From Deltaproteobacteria bacterium HGW-Deltaproteobacteria-18 (lineage in GTDB: Bacteria; Desulfobacterota; Desulfovibrionia; Desulfovibrionales; Desulfomicrobiaceae), in assembly GCA_002841885.1 (NCBI GenBank), contig PHBE01000001.1, positions 62,001 through 126,000 on the forward strand: a stretch of 64,000 bases of DNA. Reading direction: 5' to 3'. Shown here in pieces: positions 45,050 to 53,356 of the stretch. A model generated the notes under the pieces. That model had not been told where the DNA came from. It saw only the letters and a list, made by a program, of their open reading frames with translations, and made no database searches. Made by a program: the position numbers and the translations under genes. Every line of letters begins with the position of its first letter. Position 1 is the stretch's first letter.

Positions 45050-46054
45050 ATGGCCACCTACACCGGACTCGATCGGCCCAAAAGCAAGTTTTATTACCAA
45101 TTCTGGAGTTTCGCCTTCGTGATCGGGCTCTGCAGCGCCATGGCCCTGCTCTATTACTCCACGAAAAAAGTGGAGTACACGTGGAGATGGAACCGCGTGC
45201 CCCAATATTTCATCTACGATGACAAGGTGAACATCCGCGCGGAGATGGAAGGAACCATAACCTCCATAACGGAGTCCGGCGAGAACGTGCTCGTGACGGT
45301 ACAGGGCGATGATGGGGAGGAGAGCCACACCCTGCCCAAGACCTCGCTGCTGCTGGCTCAGGGCGACTATGTCTACGCGGGCGACAACATCGGTTTCTAC
45401 ACCCAGACCAAGCCCGGCATCCTTATCGAAGGGTTGCTGCTGACTCTCGAGGTCAGCGCCCTGGCAATTGTCTTCGGCATCCTGCTCGGCCTGTTCACGG
45501 GCCTGGCCCGCATATCCGACAACCCGGCCCTGCGCTGGAGCGCCATCGCCTACATCGAACTCATCCGCGGCTCACCGCTGCTGGTGCAGATATTTCTCTG
45601 GTACTTCGTGGTCGGCACGGTCATCAACAGCATGATGTCCCAATACGGGATCGGACAAATCCCGCCGCTCTGGTTCGGCGTCATGGCACTGGCCATCTTC
45701 ACCGGCGCCTACACCGCCGAGATCGTGCGCGCGGGCATCCAGTCCGTGCACCGCGGCCAGATGGAGGCCGCGCGCTCGCTCGGGATGACCTACAACAAGG
45801 CCATGCGCAAGGTCATCCTGCCGCAGGCCTTCCGCCGCATACTGCCGCCCCTGGCCGGACAGTTCATCAGTCTGGTCAAGGACTCCTCGCTGCTTGGCGT
45901 CATCTCCATCCGCGAACTGACCAAGGCCTCCCGCGAGGTGGTCTCCTCGTCCCTGCAGCCCTTCGAAATCTGGATCGTGTGCGCCATCCTGTACCTGGTC
46001 CTGACCTTTACCCTGTCCATGTTCGTGCAGTATCTCGAACGCAAGGCCATCTAG
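45050..46054 (+). CDS. Amino-acid ABC permease with an extra extracytoplasmic domain
   Basis: The 334-residue protein is longer than common HisM/GlnP-type permeases (roughly 220-260). After a first membrane segment (about 14-33) comes an inserted, beta-rich hydrophilic domain of about 90 residues containing EGTITSITESGENVLVTVQG and GDYVYAGDNIG. The usual permease core follows from about 125: five segments and the EAA loop RSLGMTYNKAMRKVILPQAFRR. The insert would sit in the periplasm next to the binding protein. AGGACGG precedes the start, and the ATPase gene follows after nine bases. Confidence 0.9.
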   Translation: MATYTGLDRPKSKFYYQFWSFAFVIGLCSAMALLYYSTKKVEYTWRWNRVPQYFIYDDKVNIRAEMEGTITSITESGENVLVTVQGDDGEESHTLPKTSLLLAQGDYVYAGDNIGFYTQTKPGILIEGLLLTLEVSALAIVFGILLGLFTGLARISDNPALRWSAIAYIELIRGSPLLVQIFLWYFVVGTVINSMMSQYGIGQIPPLWFGVMALAIFTGAYTAEIVRAGIQSVHRGQMEAARSLGMTYNKAMRKVILPQAFRRILPPLAGQFISLVKDSSLLGVISIRELTKASREVVSSSLQPFEIWIVCAILYLVLTFTLSMFVQYLERKAI

Positions 46055-46063
46055 AGGATATTC

Positions 46064-46810
46064 ATGCACAAGCCGCCCATCATCGACGTTCAAAGCATCG
46101 ACAAGTTCTTCTATACCCCGGAACGCCTGCAGGCGCTGAACCGGGTATCCTGCACCGTGGCGCACGGCGAGGTCGTGGTCATCATCGGACCGTCCGGTTC
46201 CGGAAAATCGACCTTCCTGCGCTGCCTGAATCGGCTGGAATACGCAGACACCGGCCACATCATCATCGACGGCGTGGACATTCTCGATCCCAAATGCGAT
46301 ATCAACGCAATTCGCGCCGAGGTTGGCATGGTCTTCCAGTCCTTCAACCTCTTCCCGCACAAGACGGTGCTGGAAAACCTGACCATGGCCCAGATGACGG
46401 TCCGCGGACGTTCCAAAAAGGAGGCCGAGGCCAAGGGCATGGCGCTTCTCGAAAAGGTCGGCATCGCCGAGAAATTCGCGGCCCGGCCCGAACAGCTTTC
46501 TGGCGGCCAGCAGCAGCGCGTGGCCATCGCGCGTTCCCTGGCCATGGACCCAAAGATCATGCTCTTCGACGAACCCACTTCCGCGCTCGATCCGGAAATG
46601 GTCGGCGAGGTTCTTGACGTCATGAAGAACCTGGCCCGCGAAGGCATGACCATGGTCGTGGTCACCCACGAAATGGGCTTTGCGCGCGAGGTGGCGGATA
46701 GGGTCCTCTTCATGGACAAAGGCGAAATTCTGGAACAGGGCGCGCCCGAACATTTCTTCACCGCGCCCACCCTGGAACGAACCAAGGAGTTTTTGGGGCA
46801 AATTCTCTGA
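46064..46810 (+). CDS. Amino-acid ABC transporter ATPase (GlnQ/HisP type)
   Basis: This 248-residue ATPase carries Walker [10 protein letters not shown] at about 43-51, signature LSGGQQQR and Walker [17 protein letters not shown], as in polar amino-acid importers. It is the third gene of the binding protein-permease-ATPase set and completes a working importer. Confidence 0.95.
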   Translation: MHKPPIIDVQSIDKFFYTPERLQALNRVSCTVAHGEVVVIIGPSGSGKSTFLRCLNRLEYADTGHIIIDGVDILDPKCDINAIRAEVGMVFQSFNLFPHKTVLENLTMAQMTVRGRSKKEAEAKGMALLEKVGIAEKFAARPEQLSGGQQQRVAIARSLAMDPKIMLFDEPTSALDPEMVGEVLDVMKNLAREGMTMVVVTHEMGFAREVADRVLFMDKGEILEQGAPEHFFTAPTLERTKEFLGQIL

Positions 46811-46841
46811 TCTGACAACGACAAACCGAGGAAGGAGCGAG

Positions 46842-47327
46842 ATGAGCAAGGCGCTACAGAATCAATTGGCCAAGACCATCAAGGAACAGGGGGACATGGC
46901 CCGGGACATGGCCATCGCGGAACTCAAGGATCTGAAAAAAGACCTCTTGGAACTGGAAAAGGCCCTCGGCACCAAGAAGACTCCGGATCAGGGTCTGCTG
47001 ATGGACATCTCCCACGGCGCCTTCGAGCTCTTCCGCACCGCCTCCATCGTCCTGGAAACGGACAACCTGCAGGAACAGCTTCAGCACGCTGCCGAAGCCG
47101 GGAAAGACCTGGAATACCTCGAAAAGAAAGGGGCCATCCTGCTCACCAAACCCGAAGGCTGGCACTGGTTCACGCCCAAGGGCGAGATGCTCTTCCTGGC
47201 CGCACCCAGCGAGACCCGACTGGCCGCCCAGAAACTGCAGGAACGCATCAGCCGCAAGACACCCGCCAAGACGCCCCCAAAGCCCCAGGCAGCACCCAAA
47301 GCCCCGCCCATTTCATCTGAAGATTGA
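46842..47327 (+). CDS. Uncharacterised coiled-coil protein downstream of the amino-acid importer
   Basis: The 161-residue soluble protein starts at ATG 46842 after GAGGAAGGAG. Residues 1-45 are helical and Lys/Glu/Leu-rich, the middle is globular (WHWFTPKGEM near 118) and the tail is Pro/Lys/Ala-rich and likely disordered. I recognise no family. It is read through from the importer operon with 31 bases between them and is closed by a terminator. Confidence 0.7.
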   Translation: MSKALQNQLAKTIKEQGDMARDMAIAELKDLKKDLLELEKALGTKKTPDQGLLMDISHGAFELFRTASIVLETDNLQEQLQHAAEAGKDLEYLEKKGAILLTKPEGWHWFTPKGEMLFLAAPSETRLAAQKLQERISRKTPAKTPPKPQAAPKAPPISSED

Positions 47328-47348
47328 TGGTGGCTTAAAAGCTAGCAG

Positions 47349-47383
47349 GCCCGCCGGACCGGAAAGTTCGAGCGGGCTTTTTT
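47349..47383 (+). terminator. Rho-independent terminator of the amino-acid importer operon
   Basis: GCCCGC (47349-47354) with GCGGGC (47372-47377), a 17-base loop that may fold further (CCGGACCGG), and six T. Confidence 0.75.
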
Positions 47384-47722
47384 AATATTTCATTTTAATT
47401 CAAGATATTATCGACCTGCTCTACCCAAAACATAAAAAACTTGTTTTCTGGTCTGCAGAAGTTGTTCCTCTTGCCCTCGGTACTTTTGACGGATGCCCCT
47501 ATTGTTGCAAAAAATGCCCGTTTACAGAACCTCGGCTGATCCGTATGTGAACTTCGCTCTGCATAGAGCAGTTCCTCCTATCCATGCAGGAGCGATCCTT
47601 CCTGCGCGTCCCCGTAGCCGCTTCGGGGCCTTGGATTGCTTCGATTTTTTCCTCTCACTGCTATCGGAAATCTGGCGTCTTCCAGCCATGGGTTTTGCGG
47701 TTGGCGCGATGGAGCCGTGTTC
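47384..47722. other. Intergenic region ahead of mprF
   Basis: About 340 bases without a convincing gene. The first 60 bases are AT-rich and probably hold the mprF promoter. GCTCTGCATAGAGC (47559-47572) is a small hairpin. Open frames run into the region from mprF, but they lack codon character and a ribosome site; the supported mprF start is at 47723. Confidence 0.4.
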
Positions 47723-50257
47723 ATGCGTTTTCGTTCAGTCTCGTTTTGGGGCCCCCTTGTTTCCTTAATTCTCATTGCTGCTGCGCTTCAGTTCCTGAGT
47801 CAGGAATTGCGCCAGGTCAGCATTAATCAGATCTGGTCGGCCCTGACCGACATGCCCGGTCGAATCCTGATTCCCGCTTTCGCCCTGGCCGTGCTCAATT
47901 ATCTGGTGCTGGCCGGATACGAGCACTTCGCATGTCGTTACGCCGGCGTGCCCCAGCCCATGAAGCGTATCGCCATCTCGTCCTTCATCGGCAACGCATT
48001 CGCCAACACCCTGGGTTTTTCCTTTCTGTCCGGGAGTTCCATCAAGTTCAGGCTGTATTCCGCATGGGGGCTGACCGCAGCCGACGTGGGACGGGTCACC
48101 ATCTTCACCACTGTGAGCCTCTGGCTCGGGCTGGTGGGACTGGGCGGACTGGCCCTGGTCCTGAGTCCCGAAGCCGGGCGTCTTCTAGCTCTGGGCAGCG
48201 ACATCCTCGGAGCCGGACTGGCGGCCCTCCCCGTGCTGTATCTTCTGGCCTCCCTGCGCTGGCGCAAACCGCTATCGCTGTTTGGCTTCCAGATTCCTGC
48301 TCCCGGTCCCGGCACCGCCGCGGTGCAGGTGCTTTTTTCCGTGCTGGACTGGGCTCTTTCAGGCCTGATCCTGTACGTCCTCCTGCCTGGGGAGGTTGGT
48401 CTGTCGGTCTTCTTCACCCGGTTCATGCTGGCCCAGCTGGCCGGGGTCATGAGCCAGGCCCCGGGCGGAGTGGGCGTCTTCGAAACGGCGTTCATGCTGC
48501 TGACTCCCGATGCGGGAGACAACGGCCAGCTTTTTGCCGCGCTTCTGGCCTTCCGGGTCATCTACTATATTCTGCCTTTGCTGCTGGCCGCGCTCACCCT
48601 GGCCGTGCGCGAACTTTTCGAGACTGTCCCCGTGCTTCGCCTCCTGGCTCACGCGGGCATGCGCGGGAGCGCAACGCTGCTGCCGCAGGTTCTGGCCGTC
48701 GCCACCTTCACAGCCGGGGCCATCCTGCTGCTCTCCGGCGCCGCACCGGCCCTGGAATGGCGGCTGCTCTGGCTGAAGACCCACCTGCCCGAATCCGTGG
48801 TCGGCGGTTCGCACCTGCTCGGGAGCATCATCGGGATGTGCCTGCTGTTTCTGGCCCGGGGCATTCAGCGTCGCCTGGACGTGGCCTACCATCTGACCAT
48901 TGTCATGCTCGCCCTGGGCATGCTTGCCGTCCTGTTGCGCGGCGGCGACTATGAAGAGGCCATCCTGCTGGGATGCACGTTGCTTGTGGTGCTGCCGAAC
49001 CGGCGGCGATTCTCCCGTCATTCGAGCCTGTTTTCCGACCGTTTCACGCCGGGCTGGCTGGTGGCCATGGGGCTGGTGGTGGCGGCCACGACGGGGTTGG
49101 CCGCATATTCTTACGGACACTCCAAAGAGGTCGCGGAGTTCTGGGTGACGTTCACCATGGACGGCTCCATTCCCAACGTGGTCCGTGCCTGGGTCGGCGC
49201 GGCAACCGCAGGGCTGTGCCTGGCAGTCATGCGTCTCCTGGCTCCGGCCCCGTACAGGCCCGCGCCGGTTACGCGGGAAGATCTGGGCCTGGTGCGGGAC
49301 ATCATCGCAACGAGCACGCATACACGTGCGAACCTGGCCTTGCTGGGCGACAAGATGTTCATGATCAGCCAGAGCCGAAAATCCTTCCTCATGTTCGGCG
49401 TCACGGGCAGGACCTGGGTCACCATGGGGCCGCCCGTGGGCCGGGAGGACGAGGCCCAGGAACTGATCTGGCAGTTCCGTGAAGCCTGCGACCGCCATTG
49501 CGGGCGTACGGTGTTTTATGGCGTGCCGCAGGACCGCCTGCACCTCTTCTGGGACACGGGCCTGAATCTCCTCAAGATCGGAGAGGAGGCCATCGTCGAT
49601 CTCCCGTCCTTTCATCTCAACGGCGCGTCCCGACAGGGGCTTCGCTACAAGAAAAACAATCTGGAAAAGAACGGCTGCGTGTTCGAGGTCATTCCCCCGG
49701 CCGGATTCTCGGATATCGCATCGGAGATCCGGAAAATTTCCGAGGCATGGCTCTCGTTCAAGAATGCGCGTGAAAAGCGATTTTCCCTGGGATGTTTCGA
49801 TCCCGAATACCTGACCCGCTTCCATACGGCGGTGGTGCGCCAGAACGGCAGAATCCTGGCGTTCGGCAATGTCTGGATGGGCGGCCGAACCGAACTGGCC
49901 ATCGACCTGATGCGCTTCGACCGCCATGCTCCACGCGGGGTCATGGACTATCTTCTCTTCATGCTCATGTTCTGGGGACAACAGCACGGCTTTGCCAGGT
50001 TCAATCTTGGCGTCGCGCCCTTTTCGGGGCTGGAAACCCATGCCCTGGCCCCCGTCTGGAACAAGGTCGGCAATTTTCTGTATTCTCACGCTGAGGATTT
50101 CTATAATTTTCGAGGACTGCGTAGCTATAAGGAAAAATTCGGTCCCACCTGGGAACCCAGCTATCTGCTGGCTCCTGGAGGCCTGGCGCTACCAGGGATT
50201 CTGACCGAGGTCGCCGCGTTGGTGGCTGGAGGAGTTCGAGGGATGGTGGGAAAATGA
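47723..50257 (+). CDS. mprF: MprF-type phosphatidylglycerol lysyltransferase/flippase
   Basis: This 844-residue membrane protein has an N-terminal flippase region of about eight segments (UPF0104 type), further segments to about residue 520 and a C-terminal GNAT-like DUF2156 synthase domain (about 540-840) with SRKSFLMFGVTGRTWVTMG, RQGLRYKKNN and YNFRGLRSYKEKFGP. MprF moves an aminoacyl group from tRNA to phosphatidylglycerol and flips the cationic lipid outward, giving resistance to cationic peptides and acid. ATG 47723 has GGAG eight bases upstream. It overlaps the next gene by four bases, forming an mprF-acvB pair. Confidence 0.93.
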   Translation: MRFRSVSFWGPLVSLILIAAALQFLSQELRQVSINQIWSALTDMPGRILIPAFALAVLNYLVLAGYEHFACRYAGVPQPMKRIAISSFIGNAFANTLGFSFLSGSSIKFRLYSAWGLTAADVGRVTIFTTVSLWLGLVGLGGLALVLSPEAGRLLALGSDILGAGLAALPVLYLLASLRWRKPLSLFGFQIPAPGPGTAAVQVLFSVLDWALSGLILYVLLPGEVGLSVFFTRFMLAQLAGVMSQAPGGVGVFETAFMLLTPDAGDNGQLFAALLAFRVIYYILPLLLAALTLAVRELFETVPVLRLLAHAGMRGSATLLPQVLAVATFTAGAILLLSGAAPALEWRLLWLKTHLPESVVGGSHLLGSIIGMCLLFLARGIQRRLDVAYHLTIVMLALGMLAVLLRGGDYEEAILLGCTLLVVLPNRRRFSRHSSLFSDRFTPGWLVAMGLVVAATTGLAAYSYGHSKEVAEFWVTFTMDGSIPNVVRAWVGAATAGLCLAVMRLLAPAPYRPAPVTREDLGLVRDIIATSTHTRANLALLGDKMFMISQSRKSFLMFGVTGRTWVTMGPPVGREDEAQELIWQFREACDRHCGRTVFYGVPQDRLHLFWDTGLNLLKIGEEAIVDLPSFHLNGASRQGLRYKKNNLEKNGCVFEVIPPAGFSDIASEIRKISEAWLSFKNAREKRFSLGCFDPEYLTRFHTAVVRQNGRILAFGNVWMGGRTELAIDLMRFDRHAPRGVMDYLLFMLMFWGQQHGFARFNLGVAPFSGLETHALAPVWNKVGNFLYSHAEDFYNFRGLRSYKEKFGPTWEPSYLLAPGGLALPGILTEVAALVAGGVRGMVGK

Positions 50258-51633
50258 AAATTCTGATGTACCTTCTGCTTTTCGTTGCTGGCATGCCCCT
50301 TGCCGCTTCCGGCGAGCCTCTTTCCTTCGGCCCTTTCGGAGAACTGATCCTGCGCGGGCAGACTGCGAACCCGCAATTGGTCGCCATTGTCCTGTCGGAC
50401 GCCGGGGGCTGGGGAGTCGTGGAGGAGGAGATGGCCCGGGTCGCCGGGGACGCGGGAGCCCTGGTCATCGGGGTGGACGTGCGTCGTTACTTCGCCCATG
50501 TCGAAGAAAAGAAATACGAGCCCAATGTCTCCCACGAATTGTCTTCGGCAAGCAAGTATGTCCAGAAAACCCTGGGCCTCCCCCAGCTTTCTCCTGCGTT
50601 CCTGCTCGGACATGGAGTCGGAGCGGGGATAGTCTACGCAAGCCTCGTCCAGGCTCCGGAAAATGTCTTTCTGGGCGGTTTCAGTCTGGGTTTTCGACCC
50701 GTGATGCCCGTATCGCAACCTTTCGGATGGGGCCGCGGGCTGGTCTGGAAGCGGGCAGGGGAATACATAGCCTACGATGCGGTCACGAAGTACGAGCTGT
50801 CATGGACCGTGGTTCAGGCCGAAAGGGATCCGTTACTCTCCGAATCCGGGGCCAGGGATTTCGTCCGGGGCATGCGCGGAGTGACGCTGCATGGTCTCCC
50901 CGGAATACGCGGCTACGCTGACGCGACGGCATGGCGAGAATTTCTGGGAGAGTCGCTTGAAACGATGGTCACGGCCCGGACCTCCATGGAACCGGAACAT
51001 CCCCTGGATCTGGGGGATCTGCCCCTGATCGAAGTGCCGCCCATTGGCCCGGCTACCGACAGCCTGGCAGTGTTCGTCACCGGCGACGGCGGTTGGGCCG
51101 GAATCGACAAGGACATCGCAGCCATTCTGGCCGACAGCGGACTGGGTGTGGTGGGTCTTGATTCCCTGCGCTATTTCTGGACCAGACGCACTCCCGAAGG
51201 GGGCGGCGCGGACCTGGCCCGGATCATGCGCCACTATCTTTCCGCCTGGGGCAAAAGCAAAGTTGTCTTCATCGGCTATTCCCTGGGCGCGGACGCTCTT
51301 CCCCCCATGATCGCCAACCTTCCGGAGGACTTGCGAAAGAAGGTCCGGCAGGTCACGCTGCTGGCGCCGAGCAAATCCGTGGAACTTGAATTTCACGTAA
51401 CCAATTGGCTTCATGATGACGAGGTCACTCAGGACATTGCCCTGCTACCCGAAATCCGCAAACTGGAACCGATACCCATGCTCTGCGTGTACGGGCAGAA
51501 GGAGAAGTCATCCCTGTGCACAGACCTGCGCCCAGACCAAGCCACGATCATCCCCCTTCCCGGCGGCCATCACTTTGACGGTGATTACGCCAGGGTGGCG
51601 GCCCTTATTCTGGCACATCTGCAGCGGCACTGA
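50254..51633 (+). CDS. acvB: AcvB/VirJ-family periplasmic hydrolase
   Basis: The 459-residue protein has a signal peptide of about 19 residues and two alpha/beta-hydrolase-like halves: the first with LLGHGVGAG near 110, the second (VirJ domain, about 265-459) with FVTGDGGWAG, the nucleophile elbow GYSLGAD and the late GGHHFDGD. In Agrobacterium AcvB acts with the LpiA/MprF protein and hydrolyses lysyl-phosphatidylglycerol. The ATGA overlap with mprF here gives the same pairing. The first half has Gly-His-Gly where the second keeps Gly-Tyr-Ser, so only the second is likely catalytic. Confidence 0.88.
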   Translation: MKILMYLLLFVAGMPLAASGEPLSFGPFGELILRGQTANPQLVAIVLSDAGGWGVVEEEMARVAGDAGALVIGVDVRRYFAHVEEKKYEPNVSHELSSASKYVQKTLGLPQLSPAFLLGHGVGAGIVYASLVQAPENVFLGGFSLGFRPVMPVSQPFGWGRGLVWKRAGEYIAYDAVTKYELSWTVVQAERDPLLSESGARDFVRGMRGVTLHGLPGIRGYADATAWREFLGESLETMVTARTSMEPEHPLDLGDLPLIEVPPIGPATDSLAVFVTGDGGWAGIDKDIAAILADSGLGVVGLDSLRYFWTRRTPEGGGADLARIMRHYLSAWGKSKVVFIGYSLGADALPPMIANLPEDLRKKVRQVTLLAPSKSVELEFHVTNWLHDDEVTQDIALLPEIRKLEPIPMLCVYGQKEKSSLCTDLRPDQATIIPLPGGHHFDGDYARVAALILAHLQRH

Positions 51634-52020
51634 AGCGATAGCTTGATGGTTGATGCAACCCCTGTACATGCCCCGCACGCAGCATCCCCGCCCATTGAAG
51701 CTGCAAACCTCATGGCAATTTACTGCAATCTGAGCATATAAATATAAAAAATAATTATTTTTATACATATTTTATATAAAAAATACCGTGCTCACGTACC
51801 ATCTCTCCTGAATAAAACTGCTCAAAATACTGTACAGTCCTTACTGACAAACATGTAATATATGTGCTTTCATTCTATATCATGCATAAACGATCACGCC
51901 CTACGGATTGAATGGTCATTACCAGACCGGAGCTGAACAAGACCGCAAATGACTCGATAACATTCCGCGGCATCGAGCATCCAGGATTACCTTCGGAACC
52001 CTCACCCCGGAGCACCTACC
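51634..52020. other. AT-rich intergenic region after acvB
   Basis: Nearly 390 bases with no supported gene. The stretch 51735-51785 is almost pure A/T and includes a 16-base palindrome (AAAATAATTATTTT core, 51747-51762). No terminator with a T-run follows acvB. The region may hold the promoter of the following small gene or bind a nucleoid protein. Confidence 0.4.
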
Positions 52021-52263
52021 ATGACAGCTGACCACGAAGTCATGCAGCAACGCATTCGAGGCGCCCTTGTCCGCAAATTCATGGAACAGATCGAACTCCA
52101 GCCAGTCGAGTCCCTGCCTTGCGACGCCTACACAACCGAGCCAGATGGATGGGAATTTTACTACATTCGTTGGGTCGGCCGTTGCGCGGTCGGCGGAGGG
52201 GAGTATCTGGCTTACCATCCGGGACTGGACGACGTGATCTTGCTGGGCGTGCTTGGCAAATAG
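52021..52263 (+). CDS. Small hypothetical protein (80 residues)
   Basis: The 80-residue soluble protein has no recognised family. GGAG lies eight bases before the ATG. It is acidic to neutral, with an aromatic core (GWEFYYIRWVGRCAVGGGEY). It stands alone between the AT-rich region and the ferredoxin-like gene. Confidence 0.55.
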   Translation: MTADHEVMQQRIRGALVRKFMEQIELQPVESLPCDAYTTEPDGWEFYYIRWVGRCAVGGGEYLAYHPGLDDVILLGVLGK

Positions 52264-52418
52264 GCATAAGGGCCATCAATCAACAACCCAACGCTTCCTT
52301 CCACTTCTCCTCCTTTTTGAGCCGCTCAGGCATGTCCCTGTAAGCTTGATGGACGCCAGTCGACCGCATGCGCGGGACAAGCGGGTACACTCCCGATCTA
52401 GCCCCGATATCTCCTTTT

Positions 52419-52434
52419 TTTGACATGGCTCAAA
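52419..52434. promoter_or_regulatory. CRP/FNR-type dyad upstream of the ferredoxin-like gene
   Basis: TTTGA (52419-52423) and TCAAA (52430-52434) flank six bases, the geometry bound by CRP/FNR-superfamily dimers. It lies 57 bases ahead of the start codon of the FeS protein. In sulfate reducers HcpR, a family member, controls nitrosative-stress FeS genes; assignment to HcpR is inference. Confidence 0.35.
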
Positions 52435-52491
52435 GCGGCCATATATCAAAGCCCATAGACAGGACTCACGCAACAAACAGCGGAGGAACGC

Positions 52492-53301
52492 ATGAAAAGA
52501 AAAATCATCGAGATAGACGAAGAAAAGTGCACGGGCTGCGGCCAGTGCGTGACTGGATGCGCCGAGGGCGCTTTGGCCATCATCGACGGCAAGGCCAGAA
52601 TTGTACGAGACATGTTTTGTGACGGGCTTGGAGCCTGCATCGGGCATTGCCCGGAGGACGCCCTGCACATCATCGAGCGCGAAGCAGTGGAATTCGACGA
52701 GGAGGCCGCCATGGAACATGTACGCAAGATGGGCGGCATCGGACATGACCAGCATTCGCCTGCAGGCGCCGGATGCCCTTCAGCCCAGATTTCGACCCGC
52801 GCTCCCGGTCACGGGGGATGCCCGTCGGCCGGCATGATGCAGATGAACCCCTGCGAGCAGGCCAACGTGCCCGCCGGTCAGGTCGGTTCCGCCCTGTCCC
52901 ACTGGCCGGTCCAGATTCGGCTCATTCCGCCCCACGCGCCGTTCCTGCAGGACGCGGAGCTCTTGATCGCGGGCGACTGCTGCCCTGTGGCTGCACCGGA
53001 TTTCCACGCCCGTTTCCTTGCCGGTCGGACCATCATGCTCGGCTGCCCGAAATTCGACAATGCCGGGGAATATGTGGAGCGGTTGACGCAGGTCTTCGCC
53101 CAGAACAGGATCAAGTCCGTGACCATCCTGGAGATGGAGGTGCCCTGCTGCTCAGGGCTGTCGCGCATCGTCGCCCAGGCCCTGGCCGGAAGCGGCAAAG
53201 ACATACCCTGCGTGCGGGCCATCGTGGGCCGCGACGGCAAGACCATTGAAGAAAAGTTCACCCCTGCAGTCGCGACTCCCGCAGGACTGACCCGGCTCTA
53301 A
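52492..53301 (+). CDS. Two-[4Fe-4S] ferredoxin-like protein with a C-terminal domain
   Basis: The 269-residue cytoplasmic protein starts with a bacterial-type two-cluster ferredoxin module: CTGCGQCVTGCAEG at about 13-26 and CDGLGACIGHCPED at about 44-57, the second with an altered spacing. A linker with two GCPSA repeats (about 94-112) and further cysteines (CCPVA, GCPKF, CCSG) follows. It resembles the FeS proteins that accompany hybrid-cluster protein genes in sulfate reducers, but hcp is not here. GGAGGAA precedes the ATG, and a CRP/FNR-type dyad lies upstream. Confidence 0.82.
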   Translation: MKRKIIEIDEEKCTGCGQCVTGCAEGALAIIDGKARIVRDMFCDGLGACIGHCPEDALHIIEREAVEFDEEAAMEHVRKMGGIGHDQHSPAGAGCPSAQISTRAPGHGGCPSAGMMQMNPCEQANVPAGQVGSALSHWPVQIRLIPPHAPFLQDAELLIAGDCCPVAAPDFHARFLAGRTIMLGCPKFDNAGEYVERLTQVFAQNRIKSVTILEMEVPCCSGLSRIVAQALAGSGKDIPCVRAIVGRDGKTIEEKFTPAVATPAGLTRL

Positions 53302-53311
53302 ACTCCCCCGT

Positions 53312-53340
53312 CCGGTTCAGGGCAGTGCGCCTTGAACCGG
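53312..53340. terminator. Hairpin between convergent ferredoxin-like and EamA genes
   Basis: CCGGTTCA (53312-53319) and TGAACCGG (53333-53340) form a perfect 8-bp stem between two convergent stops. There is no T-run on either side, so termination is uncertain. Confidence 0.45.
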
Positions 53341-53356
53341 TCGTACGCACGCACCA

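Noticed and set aside
47584-47826. Open frame upstream of mprF
   Set aside because: No ribosome site, no recognisable domain and atypical composition; the mprF start at 47723 explains the region.
48359-50089. Long minus-strand frame within mprF
   Set aside because: The peptide is low in hydrophobic order and full of His/Gln/Gly, typical of reverse-frame translation of a GC-rich gene.
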